Program-made: the position numbers and the translations under genes
Assembly: GCA_019095985.1 (NCBI GenBank)
Contig: CM032662.1
Span: 37,504,435-37,568,434 of the forward strand
Length of the DNA stretch: 64,000 nucleotides
Direction of reading: 5' to 3'
From: Streblospio benedicti
Lineage: Eukaryota > Annelida > Polychaeta > Spionida > Spionidae
Part shown: one piece after another, positions 25,775-38,022 of the stretch
Position numbering within the stretch: position 1 is the stretch's first letter
Layout: each line of letters opens with the position of its first letter
The notes under the pieces: model-generated
Seen by the model: only the letters and a program-made list of their open reading frames with translations
Database searches by the model: none
Told to the model about the DNA's origin: nothing

Positions 25775-27817
25775 AACCTGTGTAGCGTGTGTTGTATCAA
25801 CAAGAGGCAGAGTGTAAAGAGAGCTGCTGGACCAACAGGTGATTCAGACATTAAATTGTGACGAATCATGATTCCTGTCATTATAGCATTGATTTCGTTG
25901 TTACGAATTGGTAATTAAAAATCGATAGTCACTGCATCGGTGAGCAAATCAAAAGGATTAGCTTGTGGTGAGTTCAAGTCAATTTGTTGAACAGCACCAG
26001 CACTATTGATCACAGGTAATTGATCCTAAAGATAGTAGCCAAAGAAAAAAGATGCCGCAATAGGACATACAAAATTCAAGAAGATGGTTTTGTGCATTCA
26101 GCAACATTGTATGCAGGCCGCTTTGTGAACCTTGATTAAAATGATCGAGTTGTGTCGTCGTCTTTGCAGACAAAGCGACAGCGATCGATGGCTTTTAGGT
26201 TCGATAGTCGGTTAGATTATGCCGGTGATGATAACAACAACGTTTGGCTGGAAGAAGAGCGCACCGTGTATTATTCACCTGGTTTGAGATTGATTTGTGG
26301 GTGACAATCGGCGATTGTGTTGTTGTATTGATCCACGGGGAGCTGTAAAGACGCGGGTGGACAGCTGGCGTTGCCGCCGACAACGACGTCTTTGTACGTC
26401 GCCGTCCTCATCGTCAATAGCACCGCGACGACAAGTGCAACAGGCTGGTTATTTACAATTGCTCGATGCAGTGTTTGTAATTATTAAGACGGTGATTGCA
26501 TAACTGTATTTGCCGCCTGTCGATATTTTGTTGTGCTACCGACTGACATTGTGTTATTTGGCAAGTTTCCTTTGTATGTGAAATGCGGTTGTGAAGTCTT
26601 GATGATCTTATATGATGATGATCATGACGATATTAGCTCGTTCAGATCTTTATACGGTTTTTCAAAATGAAATGAAAAGAGAGCACAAGAACTGATACTG
26701 ATAATTCTTTCCCCAGTCTATAAGCCTATATCACACAGCCACAATTACAGTAAAAGAGATAAACAAAAAAAGCAGTGGCCTGACCAGCCCAGCAAAGGGC
26801 TCCTGGGGCATGGATTGCAATCAGAGAGGGTAACTGTGAAAACACACTGTTATGGAATTGGTCGTGGCATCACCGTAGTAACCTCTCCCCCTGGAGCTCA
26901 AACAAAGGTTGACACTGACTCAAAGTCGTACATCATTCGATATCGTCAACTCGCCGGACGGTTTCGCTGCTATCTGTGCAAACTGTGCATTGTTGCACAT
27001 GCGAGCGCTGGCACCTAATTTGAGCGCTGCCCGGGCCTTGTGGGCCAGCGCGCCAATCCCTCCCTGTGTTTTGCTTGTCATTGCTGTAATGTCGTGATGT
27101 GATGGATCAGGTTTTAACGACATTATGGGCCTTCTGCGAGGACGACCTCCATGGTGGACGGAGCAGCCCAAAAAAGCAATGTTATTTTGCTTCTCCGCAG
27201 CGATGCAATATTATTTCTTATCTATTATGGAATTGCTGCCACTAGCAGCAGGGGGGGACTGGTTTGTGGTGACTAAAATGGTGGGTTGTTTGAATGTAGT
27301 TTACTTGTCTTGTTCACTTGTTAAAAGTCGGAAGTGAGATAAAAACAATGGTTCTGAGAAATGTATGTATTTGATAAAAAAGGGTTTGTCATTTAGTTTT
27401 TTGTGAATTTCATAACTCATAATCTGTTGCTTGCGAAGCTTCATCGATGTGAATGATGCTGTCACAAACTGACAGTGTGAACGTGCCTTATGTCAAAGGC
27501 GACAGTTAGAAATGGGAGGAATAATCATAGTTTTTTAAATATTCAAAACTTCATTCAATGCAAATAAAACAGTACTTACTGATCTGGGAAAACAGCAGCG
27601 ATGATATGCAAAGTAGGATGGCGCTTGTAATAAAATAATGACGCCTCATATTAATCATCTAATGCCTTTAAGAAGATGACATGTTTCAACTCCCACTGAC
27701 ACGCTAGCATTAAGCATTTCTATGGAATTAAACAATGCCATTGGAATGCTCTAGAAACAGACGACAAAGGCTCTTGAATGCGCAGCCTTTGCGGCTCCAT
27801 GCAGTGTTTCTAAATTA

Positions 27818-28023
27818 CAGCAGAACCTCCAATTAAGACCATCTCAATCAAAAGACCACCTCTGTAATGAGACCATTTCCAGTGGTCCAGAGACTTCATT
27901 AAGAGATCTCAGCGAACTTCCATAAAAAAAACACCTCTGAATGAAGAGAACTGGAGGCCAGTCTTGCTAAAGAGGCACTGCTGTAGTCCCCTATGCGCTC
28001 TTTAATAGAGAGGTCCTACTGTA
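27818..28023 (+). mobile_element. MITE-like element copy, with an internal extra end
   Basis: Left end CAGCAGAACCTCCAATTAAG, inner AGACCACCTCTGTAATGAGA, then AAAGAGGCACTGCTGTA and, about 35 bp further on, a second right end GAGAGGTCCTACTGTA. The doubled right end suggests a small local duplication. Confidence 0.8.
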
Positions 28024-28516
28024 ACAGTAAACAAAATGGTCGGCAGTATACAATGGAAGCTAATTAGCAACACTACGTCTCTAATGTGAAGAAATGAGAA
28101 AATAATTGAAGCCGGGTTTCCCTCCAAGGCCGCCTTTTCTGATGGACCCCAGCCTTATAATGACTAACATTTTGAAAAGATGCCGCCCAATTACAAAGAC
28201 CCAAACAGCCAGTTCTCCCCTCATTTCCTTTCTTGGCATCTTTTTAGCGTCTTTCATGATCCTAACAAGTCACTATTCCTTCCCCTATGTGCGGTAATGT
28301 GCTGGATTTACGAGAGGAAGACAGCGTTCATAAAACGGCGACATCCTTTCTGGTCCTTAAAGTGCAGTTTAGTTTCAGTGTTGAAGAAAAACAACAACAG
28401 TGCAACATCAAAGTTATGAGAGGCTGCAAATTAGGACCGTTTTTATGCACATTAGTCTGGTCAGCTACGGTCAATTATGTTGTTAGAAAATCATCATTAC
28501 AATCATCAACAGTTTT

Positions 28517-28651
28517 ACAGTACAATCTAATGATAACCACCTCTATGATGAGACCATTTCTTGAGGTATCAAACCTTCATCAAGAGACCACCACAAACCT
28601 CCATAAAACAACCACCTCTTTTGGTGGTCTTTATAGAAAGGTTCCACTGTA
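28517..28651 (+). mobile_element. MITE-like element copy (short)
   Basis: Left end ACAGTACAATC, inner AACCACCTCTATGATGAGAC, ACAAACCTCCATAAAACAAC, right end GAAAGGTTCCACTGTA. About 135 bp, with both ends. Confidence 0.8.
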
Positions 28652-29536
28652 TGCTATTAGAGAATGATCACTACAATCATGAAAACATTTAAATCTATCG
28701 TGACTACGATCCTGTATCTGTTGTTAGGTAAATGACCACAAGTGTCATTGAATGTTGATCGTAATAGGTTTTTGTAGTGGCATGTGAAGCAGCATATGCA
28801 TGTCAATTGATGACAAAATGTATTTCGCTATTTACGCTACTTTCAAATGTCACTCTTGTTTTGTTTGCTCAATTGTCCATGCTGGTTTTCATACAAATCA
28901 AAGTTAAATACAATGTACATATATGCTGGATGTATGGATGGACCTTCAGGCCTTTTTTTTACGTACTTCAAATTGCATCCATAATATGTCATAAGATATA
29001 TGATAAGAACATCTAGATGAAGTCATTACTGTAAAAATATGCACTGGCACATAGCAATAAAGAAATCTTGAGCTCCTTTAAATAAGTCACTCTCTGTATT
29101 TTTTATGCAGATCACAAACACAAATATTGTCATTACAGCTGCTACAATGTTGCAAAAATGCTTGCAACAGACAAAAATCTGACATTTTTAGCAGCTCTGG
29201 GCACGTGATATCCGTCAGTTCACCTCAGAACTGACCCTAAATTTACAGTATCATCTTCCCCAACGATGACATTGCTAGCATCGTAAACATCGACCCAGAT
29301 TTCTGCCGGCTGGTGACTTATGGCGAATCTCTCATCTGCCAGCCGAGCGCCTGTAATCGCCGCACCTCTCCGCACAGATTTACGCCCTTCACAGCTGCAT
29401 CACATTCTTTTTATTGCGAGGTATTCGGGGCCCCACATCAGAGGTATCGGAATGCTGATGGGTTTATTGGTCGGTTTCTTCTCCTCTATGTCCCGCCACC
29501 AGCAGCAGCAGCCGTCCGCACCACACCTCAGGACGT

Positions 29537-29559
29537 TCACCTTGACCTACTGACCTTGA
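29537..29559 (-). promoter_or_regulatory. Nuclear-receptor direct-repeat cluster
   Basis: The minus strand reads TCAAGGTCA, then GT, then AGGTCA, then AGGTGA. That is two perfect half-sites spaced by 2 (DR2), the first carrying the TCA extension used by FTZ-F1/ERR-type monomers, plus an adjoining weaker half-site. Confidence 0.4.
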
Positions 29560-29700
29560 CTGCTGCTGCTCCACAGTATTCTGATTTATGTTCCACTTGG
29601 GCGAGTCTAAGTACCTGAGGCTGAGGAGTACTGTGGCGGTAGTTGTTACCAGCTAAAAACTACCACTTCAGTGGTCATAAAGTGGCGAAAAGAGAAAGTT

Positions 29701-29875
29701 CAGCAGAACCTCTGAGGTAGGATCACCTCTCTATGGAGACCACCTTTATGATTAGACCATTTCTTATGGTCACAAACATCCACAAAGAGACAAACATGAA
29801 CCTCCACACAGAGTGCAATTATCAAGCTAGACCACTTGAATCAATGGATGGTCCTAATTGAGAGGTTCTTCTGCT
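29701..29875 (+). mobile_element. MITE-like element copy with well-kept ends
   Basis: Left end CAGCAGAACCTCTG and right end GAGAGGTTCTTCTGCTG form a good inverted repeat. Inner GAGACCACCTTTATGATTAG and CATGAACCTCCACACAGAG. Confidence 0.85.
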
Positions 29876-30901
29876 GTCTGGCTGTTGTTGTTGTGAACAG
29901 ATGTGGCTAGTGAGGTGGTGCTCATTATGTGCTGCTGCTGATTACGGCCTATCAGTGATATACATGCGGTCAGTCAAGGCAGGGAGCGGTCAGTCAAGGT
30001 AGCTTCAAGAGAAGAGGACCTGAGGGGGAGTCCTTTCCACAGCCTCCCCAATGCCCCGCTATCTCTTTGATCACTGTGGAACAATCAGCAGCTCCACCCT
30101 GTGCCTATCTCTTGTCTGGTGGACGCCCTCCTATCCTCAGGCTTCTGGCCATGGGAACGATTCTCTTGGCTGCACAGACATGCTTCCATGATATTGTCTG
30201 GCAAATACTACACAGTTCACAGCGTGTTTAAATCTAATGCATGTACAGTGTATTGTGTGCTTACTTCTATAGTTTTCAATCAGTTGTGTTTGTGAAAAAA
30301 TCTCAAAATAGCTAGTTGCTGTTGCTCTGTAGGTGATTATATACAGAGCCTCGTGCTCCTCACTGTTCTGAAATATCGAGGTATTTAAGACAAATGTCAA
30401 GGGGAGAGAGAGGGCAAAGGCCAACCAATACCGGATGTCGGAGCAAAAAACATGCACTTTGAAATGGTCGTAACAAAGATAATATCCTGTGCTTACGTCT
30501 GTTGATCTACAGCAAACGCATCACTATGCAACCTTTTTCCACTAGTAGCCAACCAAGCACCCTTGAGACGTGTAGTTTGAAAACCACTTCATTAGCAGTT
30601 TTTATCATTAAAACTATGTGTGGCATCAGGGAGGAGGAAGCATTCCAGCCCCTAGATGGTGATGTAATGGTGAAATGTGCCCCAGTGTATGGAGTGTACC
30701 TTTCCAGCAGCAACAGCCCCAGCCTAATTGCGGCTGCAAGTGTTGAGGCAATGGGTCCCTTGACCCCAGCTCTAATTGAATAAGCGGTGGCCATTTCTAT
30801 CCTGTGTGGCCTCCCGAGATCACAATGTTTGGCTCGGCAAAGCCATTATCTAGGATAAAGGCCAGATAAAGTGCAATAGTATACTCAGCTATGGCTGAGG
30901 C

Positions 30902-31083
30902 ACTACTAGAACCTCTATGTTTGGACCACCTGGGAACTGAGAAAATATTGTCTCAATAGAGATGTGGTTTTCTTATGGAGGCTTGTATTTATTGACATAT
31001 ACAGATGTTGGGCCATGAGAAATTGTCTTACTATAGAGATGGTCTCTTTTTTTAAATGGTGGTCTTAATAGAAGCACTACTGT
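30902..31083 (-). mobile_element. MITE-like element copy (rearranged)
   Basis: The left end ACTACTAGAACCTCTATG is in the plus sense, but the interior (TTATGGAGGCTTG, TATAGAGATGGTCTCTTT) reads in the minus sense, as expected for an element with long inverted repeats. The right end is AGAAGCACTACTGTA. Confidence 0.7.
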
Positions 31084-32157
31084 ACTTGGTCGGGTATGGG
31101 TGAGGCAAGTTGGGGAAGCCCCATGGATCTCTTCACCATTGTGGACAATTAGCAACGCACAGCTGTTGAATTTCACCCACCGGATCTATTAGCAAAAATA
31201 CTGTAGGATAATGCAGTACCCTTGGGATGCAACAGTATACAGGTGGCAGTCGTGGTCAAATTTACAAGTGAAGAGCTGTGTTTCAGTACCAGTGTGTATA
31301 ATATGCGGTGGGGTGATGGACAGATTTACGCTATCATTGCTGATCAAGGTAGTGTACTGTAGCAAATCGCTCTCCGGAGGCTACCAACCGAAGCTACAAA
31401 TGGGCTCCCAAGTGAGGCTATCCTCTGGTGCACAAAAATGCTATTACAGTGATCTGCAGGGGAAAATGAGAATGCGCTATGAGCCTGCTGGGGTTTGAGT
31501 TAGAAGTGAACAGGAGAGATACAGTTAGCAAGGCTGGTCAGTGATAAAGCATGCTTGAAATAAAATCATCATCTTATGTTGTTTATCAGCATATTTAATA
31601 GTAATCAAATGGCAACCAAAGAAGACTGATTTGAATGGCCATAGTACCAAAGAACGCAAAGTTCAAAGTTGGAAAGGATTTTATCTGCTTCGCTTTAATT
31701 CATCTCGGGCAAATGTATGTTTAATATCTATGGCTATAATTATAGTTTCATCAGCAGCTATTCGTGGTGGACTTGGAGAAAGATTCGCTGATTAGAAGAT
31801 TTCAATTGAACTGATCAAAATTAGATAGTTGCAAGTGGATGATGCTTCAAATAAATTGTGGTTGTGTACAAAAGATGTAATTTCTGCCAATGTTATTCTG
31901 TCAGACAGAATCTAACTTGTCAGCATTCTACATTCAACGTGGCAAGGTCGTTGGTTTTTTGGGCGAAACATTACGTTTCCATTATTTATGACAACCTGTA
32001 ATTTTCTCAAGTGGCTACTTATATGTTTTCTTTTGCGAAAATGAAAAGAAAATCATAGTATTATCATAGATTCCCACTAGTAGCTTAGAAAATACAGTGT
32101 CTGCGTGAAATGAAAGTCACAACAATCACTTGAACTGACCAATTTGGTGAAATTGTG

Positions 32158-32314
32158 CAATCTACGTTGAAGACCACTTTTCTGTTGAGACCACCTCTAT
32201 AATTATTTTTGCGATATCAAAGCTTTTTAAAGAGTCAAATATAAACATCCATACAGAGATCACCTCTCTATTAAAGCCAGCCCTAAAGTGGTCCTAATAG
32301 CAAGGTTCTACTGT
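32158..32314 (+). mobile_element. MITE-like element copy
   Basis: Inner GTTGAGACCACCTCTATAAT, TAAACATCCATACAGAGATC, AAGTGGTCCTAATAG, right end CAAGGTTCTACTGTA. Left end worn. Confidence 0.8.
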
Positions 32315-32558
32315 AACTGACCAATTTGGTGATATTGTACAATGAAATTGGCTACATAACAGTTACACTCTGTTTCGTGAATGGCGCCTATAGACCGACT
32401 CATAACAATGACTATTGCATGATGTTTGGTGGGAAAAGGCCAGCAAATCCCTTCTTATCATGCTACAAATCATCGCTTTTCTTCACACGCAACAACAGCA
32501 CTAGCAACAAATCTCCATTATCTGCCATCAGGTGCGCTAATTTCCTATATTGAGGTGA

Positions 32559-32578
32559 GGGAATCCCTGGGGAATCCC
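32559..32578 (+). promoter_or_regulatory. Paired kappaB-like sites
   Basis: GGGAATCCC and GGGGAATCCC are separated by one base. Both fit the Rel/Dorsal consensus GGGRNNYYCC or its 9-bp form. Confidence 0.25.
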
Positions 32579-32717
32579 GGCAGATTCCGTGGTGGTTATC
32601 CTAGGAGCAAAGCCAAATAATCACGCATCTGCGCTACTCACACAATAGCAAGACTAGCGCTGGTATTTAGACTATCACAAAATCACAACTATGATATTAT
32701 TAATGATTGCCGTGTAT

Positions 32718-32733
32718 TCATCATCATCATCAT
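32718..32733 (+). repeat. (CAT)n microsatellite
   Basis: Five CAT units. Confidence 0.85.
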
Positions 32734-33100
32734 GGCTATACTGCAGCAATGTGCTGTTCGGCTTTGGTGGGAGCATTCAATATTGATGGTAATGGCAGTC
32801 TGATGAGATTATATTGAAAGCGCGATGGGTAATGTTTTTCGGTGGACAGCGCATGTGATAAGTGATAATGCTCGATAGAAATGTTGCCAAAATGTTTGCA
32901 TCAAATATGAGCAATGTATTAATTACCTGTCTGTACCATTGTTGCTCTTATAGATGTTGACAAAAGCAGCAGTTACATGTAGGAGTAAGACAAGTTGTGG
33001 TTTTTAAGGTACAAAATAATGAGCCTTTTTAAGGTTTTGATGCTCAATAATTTAAGTTTGCTATATAGTAAAATATATATTAAAACATTGCTCACATGCT

Positions 33101-33309
33101 TGAACACAACACATCTTAGACTGACTCTTATGCTGGAGTGATTGAACACCAAAAGATTATGAGACACTTACACTCCAACTGCTTTACTGGTAGTATCAGC
33201 TTAAAAGTGCTATGTACAATCATCATAAAACAAATTACACGTACAATTTTAAAAGAAATAAACTGCTCATCTTGGCCTTGACAAAGGCTAGTGGAATGAG
33301 CTGCCACAA
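33101..33309 (+). repeat. Dispersed repeat, copy 1
   Basis: CTTAGACTGACTCTTATGCT followed by GGAGTGATT matches 36215-36242 with one mismatch. About 150 bp further on, CTTGACAAAGGCTAGT...ATGAGC also matches the second copy. The middle is diverged and of different length. Confidence 0.7.
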
Positions 33310-33462
33310 GGGTGTAATGCGGCTGTGACTCGCCGTATTCATGGGCCACGCAGGTAGTCCGGCTCCCGCTCCCGGTGCAGCCGGGGAGGGAAGGAAACGC
33401 TTCCCTCCAATCCAATCATAGAGCTGTCAAACGCAGCAGTCAGTATTATAATGCAGCGAGAA

Positions 33463-33737
33463 CGCGAAGGAGAAAGCGTTTTCTATGTTTAGTTTACTGA
33501 TGGTATTTAGCATGATTCTGCACCATCAGCGTTGTTGTTGTTGTCGAATGTCTTTGTACCAATTGCAAATATATCTGTGCCAGTAGGAAATGTGTCCCTA
33601 CGAGAAGAAGAGATGTGTTTCTAAGTTTAGTGCACTGAAGGTATTTAGCACAATTCTACAGCATTATCATTGTCGTTATTGTCCAATGTATTTGTACCAA
33701 ATGTATCTGTATCGGTTGTGGCAAATGTGTGCGAACC
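33463..33737 (+). repeat. Two-unit diverged tandem duplication (about 138 bp unit)
   Basis: Shared blocks in order: TTTCTANGTTTAGT, GGTATTTAGCA, ATTCT, TTTGTACCAA, TATCTGT and AAATGTGT. They lie 135-139 bp apart between the copies at 33463-33599 and 33600-33737. Confidence 0.75.
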
Positions 33738-34850
33738 ATGGCCAGCCATGAATGTGTCACATTAAATAACAGTTTAGCAGGAATGAGCTAGCAGTGGCAA
33801 TGGCCATTACAAAGGTTGGGAGTGTGTCGCGGCCACATTACTGCCAACTGCAGACAGATTTTTAATGCTGCTACGTTGATTCTCCCGACGACGAAAGACC
33901 TTCAACTTGCATCTCCCAGCTTTTTTACTACATTAACTGTTTAATAGGGCTTTTCGTGGACGTATGTTTTTATCGCATCAAGCATGATCATGTGATCAAT
34001 AGGGCAAGGGTGTCATGACGAGAAGTAAAAGAAAGCCTATTAAAACTGCAGGAGGGACAAAGACTGCGGCGACACACTTGCCTGCCTCTCTATAGACGAG
34101 CTATGCTCTGGTTGCTTTTGGAAAGAAAGAAAAAAATACACAGCAGCAAACTTGGCCGTTCTTCGTCTCCATTTACATTTATTTGCCCATTAATTTAACA
34201 AGAAAAATATTTGCGATATCAAGCGAATGTGAATATTTGTGTTGAGGTTGATGGCTGCGTAATTTACGTCCACTGCTTTTGTAGTCTTCACCTCTCCTCA
34301 AACAGAAAAAAAGTCAATTGCTTTTCAACCCCAAAATGTTTGCCTTGTATGGGAGATTGCCAACGGTTGAGAAAATAGTCATAAATAGCTTATTTCACCC
34401 TTCAGCTTGCCTCGCTGCTTTCACCATCATGTCCATTCACGTGGCTTGCCAGGGGCTAAGGGTTGCCCAGCCTACACAGCGCTTGGAAAATCTCCCCATT
34501 TTCCACCAGTGCTATCTTTACACATAACGGGTATTTAAACCCTATCGATGTCGAATATTATGGTTTGGATTGACGCTGGGGAGCATGAAGTTGTTGAAGA
34601 GCAGAATAAGTGGGGATCATAAGTCGCTTGATCGATCTGCTGAACCCACAAACCCCCGGCTGCTAACCCTACGTTCCCACACTCTGGTTGCCGCGGCGAC
34701 GGCGGAGGCGTAAGGATATCAGCAGCTGTGCAGTAATGATGGACGAGGCGTAGTGCGGAAGAGGCCGGGCAGAGTATTGATCCACAAACGCAGCCTGCCA
34801 GTCGTCGTTTTCAATCCCTGCCACAGATGGCGCTCTTCTCCTGTGTTGTG

Positions 34851-35132
34851 CAGTGGAACCTCTCTGTCGAGACCACCTCTGTTGTGAGACCAGCACTTAA
34901 TGAGACCACCTCTGTAGACGCCATTTCTCAGAGACCCAAATCTTCATAAATTAACCATCCTCAAACTGCAATTAAGACGTCCTATTGAGATCACTTCTAT
35001 TGAGACTACCTCTGTAGTGAGATCATTTTTCACAGTCCTAAACGTTCATACAGAAACCATCCTCAACCCTCACAAAGAGACCACCTCTGTAATGAGATCA
35101 CCTAAAGCCGGTCCTAAAAGAGACCACACTGT
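34851..35132 (+). mobile_element. MITE-like element, two copies fused or nested
   Basis: Left end CAGTGGAACCTCTCTGTCG. The inner block (GAGACCACCTCTGTAGTGAG-like, then AAACGTTCATACAG-like) appears twice in succession, so the unit is about 280 bp rather than 180. The right end is worn (AGACCACACTGTA). Confidence 0.8.
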
Positions 35133-36200
35133 ACAAAGTTTATCTCCCTGCCGTGTGCAATTGGGGAAAAGCAAAAGCCTCCTTGAGCCTGAGCGGTCCA
35201 TGTCTTGTGGGTAGAACCCCAGAGATGGAGATAAGGCGTGCTAAAGCAGAGTGCCGGCTTTGTGGAGCGCGGAGATAAGAGGCCGGGGCGAAAGATCACT
35301 GTCTGAGACCCTCCAACGTCGCCCATCACGACCAATCAAACTGCATTTACATCTCTAATGACGACCAAGACAATCAGGGGAAGCAGGCTTGAATGCAACA
35401 GCCAGATTTGTGGCTTTTAATTGGAACTTTTTGGGCATAATCTGTGCTAAGTTGTTATGTGTTCAGGTTTGATTCCTGCATAACACATAATATATGACTC
35501 CTTCATACTGGTTTTCTTATAATGACATGGAGCACTTCCATCTTTTGCTTTTACAAGTAGAGTAATAGTAACAAAGATGATCATCAAAACAATGGAATAC
35601 AATACATCTTTGTTTAGGTGATAGGTTTTTTTTTGGTGATCATCATGAAACTAGGTCTTGCAGCAGTTAGCTGTTGATATGAGTCTATAATCGGTGACTG
35701 TGCCTCCTGCTGTCATCAATAATATAATGAAGATTCTCCTCTCTATGGTGCTATCATTCTTATCATACCTACAGATAGCGCAAGACGTCGACCTGTCACA
35801 ACACAGATTCTGCTTTCAAAATAATCCCTTTGTATTGGAGATATTTCTCTCCTCCACCAAGATTATAGCTTCCTCCTCGGGGTAGCAGTAACACACCTCT
35901 ATTTTTTTAAACCGAGGAGAAACGGAAGCAGCAATTGCATGGAAAAATCTGGTAAAAGCAACATGGCTGAGAGTGTAGTCCCAGATATGAGATACAGATA
36001 AGTGGTGTCGGATTGCAAGTTAATGACCAGTCTTTGTTGGTGGACTGGAGCCAGGAGATGAAGCAAGACATTCCTCATGTGATGAGCTGAGAGACACTGC
36101 TAACATCTAGCCTTTCTAAAGATTCTGATAGTTAATATTTACCTTATATTTTAATACACATAGTTGACAAAGCCATGCATTAGGGAACACAACTTGCTTA

Positions 36201-36318
36201 CAACATACAACATATCTTAGACTGACTCTTATGCTTGAGTGATTTACATTAGATATCATCAAAATGTTATAATGATAATTGCTTGACAAAGACTACTATG
36301 AGCCACAGCCACCACAAC
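36201..36318 (+). repeat. Dispersed repeat, copy 2
   Basis: Partner of the copy at 33101. The same two blocks occur in the same order and strand (CTTAGACTGACTCTTATGCT and GCTTGACAAAGACTACTATG), with a shorter middle. The copies lie about 3.1 kb apart. Confidence 0.7.
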
Positions 36319-37170
36319 TTTCTTAGAATACGAAGCCAATTACAGACCAAATTTCTATTATTCTGCGAGTGATTATTACACGATGATCAGTTTTTGATTA
36401 GGCCGCGTCTTTTCGGTGGCATGTTCTTAACACGATGATGGCTCCTGATGAGAAAAGGGCAAGTTGAATAATGAGCTTGGCTTTCTACATCATTTAAGAA
36501 ATGATATTCCATGAATGTCTTTTGATCTGGATTTTTGCATATCTTTATGCTGATTGTAAAATGGGGTGAAGTCTTGTCTTTCACCAACAAACCCTAATCA
36601 ACATTTTTGTCATAGCTGCTGGCATGTGAAAAGGAAGGTTTTATGAATTTCTAAAATCCTATCACATTACCTGATTGGCTTCTATAGTGTTTGGGTGAAT
36701 GTTAACTGGAGCTATATTTCAATCATCAAGAGTATGCATAATAGCGCCATATCAAATGGAAATCATATTTCTTTACAATTCACGTGAGAAATTGTTATAT
36801 CCTAACTCTATTCTCACTTAAGAATTCATCCACTTCATATGTACAAAGCATTTTCATTGAGATGTAAATGAATTGATGTTTGAAAAGCAGTAAAAACAAA
36901 GCCACAGGTGTACTACGGCAGCCTGCCAACAAAAAACAAAATTCCTTGTGGGTACCCGGGGGCAGACCCTGGTGCCTGCCCAAGTCCATGTCAAAATCAC
37001 TGGTCAGAAATCAAATTTCTCTGGCGTTGGCAGTGGAAGTGGGAATTGTGCTGAGAGGAGCCGGTTGCTGAGTGGCTCAGACTCACTCGTTGGTGCCGTG
37101 GCAACATAACAACAACAGGGAGCTGCACAGCTGCCATCTTGTGGCCATAAAACACATCATATTTGATGTC

Positions 37171-37202
37171 TGCTGTCACTGCTGTCACTGCTGTCACTGC
37201 TG
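37171..37202 (+). repeat. Nine-base tandem repeat TGCTGTCAC x3
   Basis: Three perfect units, each containing CTGTCA (TGACAG on the minus strand), the half-site bound by MEIS/TGIF-type TALE homeodomains. The cores are at 37173, 37182 and 37191. Confidence 0.9.
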
Positions 37203-37341
37203 TGCATGTTGTTAAGTTATGTGATACTTCTTTTTCTTCTTCATTATTGTCTTCCAATGCATCACTATAAGATCTATCATACATATAGAATGAATTATTA
37301 TAGACTTATCCCTCTTATTCCCCCCAAATGTCGTTTTCTTG

Positions 37342-37605
37342 TCATTTGACATGTATGCAAGTTTTCGCACCTACAAAACCCATGAAATCTAACAGCTGCG
37401 TTCCCTTTTCCTTAAAATCTGGATCTGTAGTGACTATCAGAACCATCACCATAGAGAAGCAGGTATTTCCTGAGAAAATATGCCCAAGGACAAAGTCAAG
37501 TCCTTTCTCCACTCTCTTACCACTGGATACATCTCTGGTATTATCACTGGCATTCATCTTTACTACACGCATCACAGCTTCAAGTGGCCTCAGACATGAT
37601 CCTTA
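37342..37605 (-). CDS. Candidate minus-strand coding segment of unknown family
   Basis: The frame is open for about 85 codons to a TGA at 37342, with protein-like codon choice and few CpGs. Part reads KRVEKGLDFVLGHIFSGNTC and another part VTTDPDFKEKGTQLLDFMGF. An in-frame stop lies just upstream at the higher-coordinate end, and a MITE starts at 37618. The plus strand is also open across the same bases, which is a warning sign. It lies a few hundred bases beyond the candidate exon at 37917-38022 on the same strand, but I could not find a phase-consistent acceptor to link them. It could be a fragment of an old transposon protein, a nested-gene exon or chance. Confidence 0.15.
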
Positions 37606-37617
37606 GTACCTCTAGAC

Positions 37618-37797
37618 CAGTACAGCCTGTCTATTAAGACCACTCAGTGGTCTCAGTGGTCTCAATCACTGAAGAGTTGGTCTCTTTATGGAGGTTCATC
37701 CTTGGTCTCTTAACAAAGACTTGTTACATGCAATAAATGTTCCCATTATAGAGGTGGTCTCTGTATAGAGGCGGCTCCTAACTAGAGGTTCTACTGT
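37618..37797 (-). mobile_element. MITE-like element copy with both ends
   Basis: Ends CAGTACAGCCTGTCTATTAA and ACTAGAGGTTCTACTG. Interior TTTATGGAGGTTCATCC and TATAGAGGTGGTCTCTGTA read on the minus strand. Confidence 0.85.
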
Positions 37798-37916
37798 GCC
37801 TACTCTGTGTGATCAGTGAATGCTGTAGTTTCCATGTTGAGCCTCTGCTCTTGGTGTTATCACAGAAAACAGTGGCAATGTTCTGTGATCAGTGAGAACA
37901 CGTGATCAGCGCTTAC

Positions 37917-38022
37917 ACTTGGCACTGTAGACTGCGTAGGAGCCGGAGCCGCAGTGTTTTGATGAATTAAGGTACGCAGCGCTCCCGTCGCGACTCCACT
38001 TGCCAGCAACGTTTACCAGCAC
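37917..38022 (-). CDS. Candidate minus-strand exon of an unknown nested gene
   Basis: Read on the minus strand there is a good acceptor (cctttattttcacag), 35 codons, then a GTAAGC donor. The peptide starts VLVNVAGKWSRDG and ends KHCGSGSYAVYSAK. The segment is GC-richer than its surroundings and the frame is clean, so acceptor, opening and donor agree at a normal exon length of 106 nt (phase 0 in, phase 1 out). I do not recognise the family. If real, it would belong to a gene nested in the Meis intron on the opposite strand; no partner exon could be joined with confidence. Confidence 0.22.

Noticed and set aside
28287-28667. 126-codon plus-strand open frame
   Set aside because: Its C-terminal third lies in a MITE copy (the TTSMMRPFL-type motif), and there is no family resemblance.
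34821-34834. CCACAGATGGCGCT as a CTCF site
   Set aside because: The AGATGGCGCT core fits, but spacing to the CCAC half is one base short; kept only the better site at 60539.
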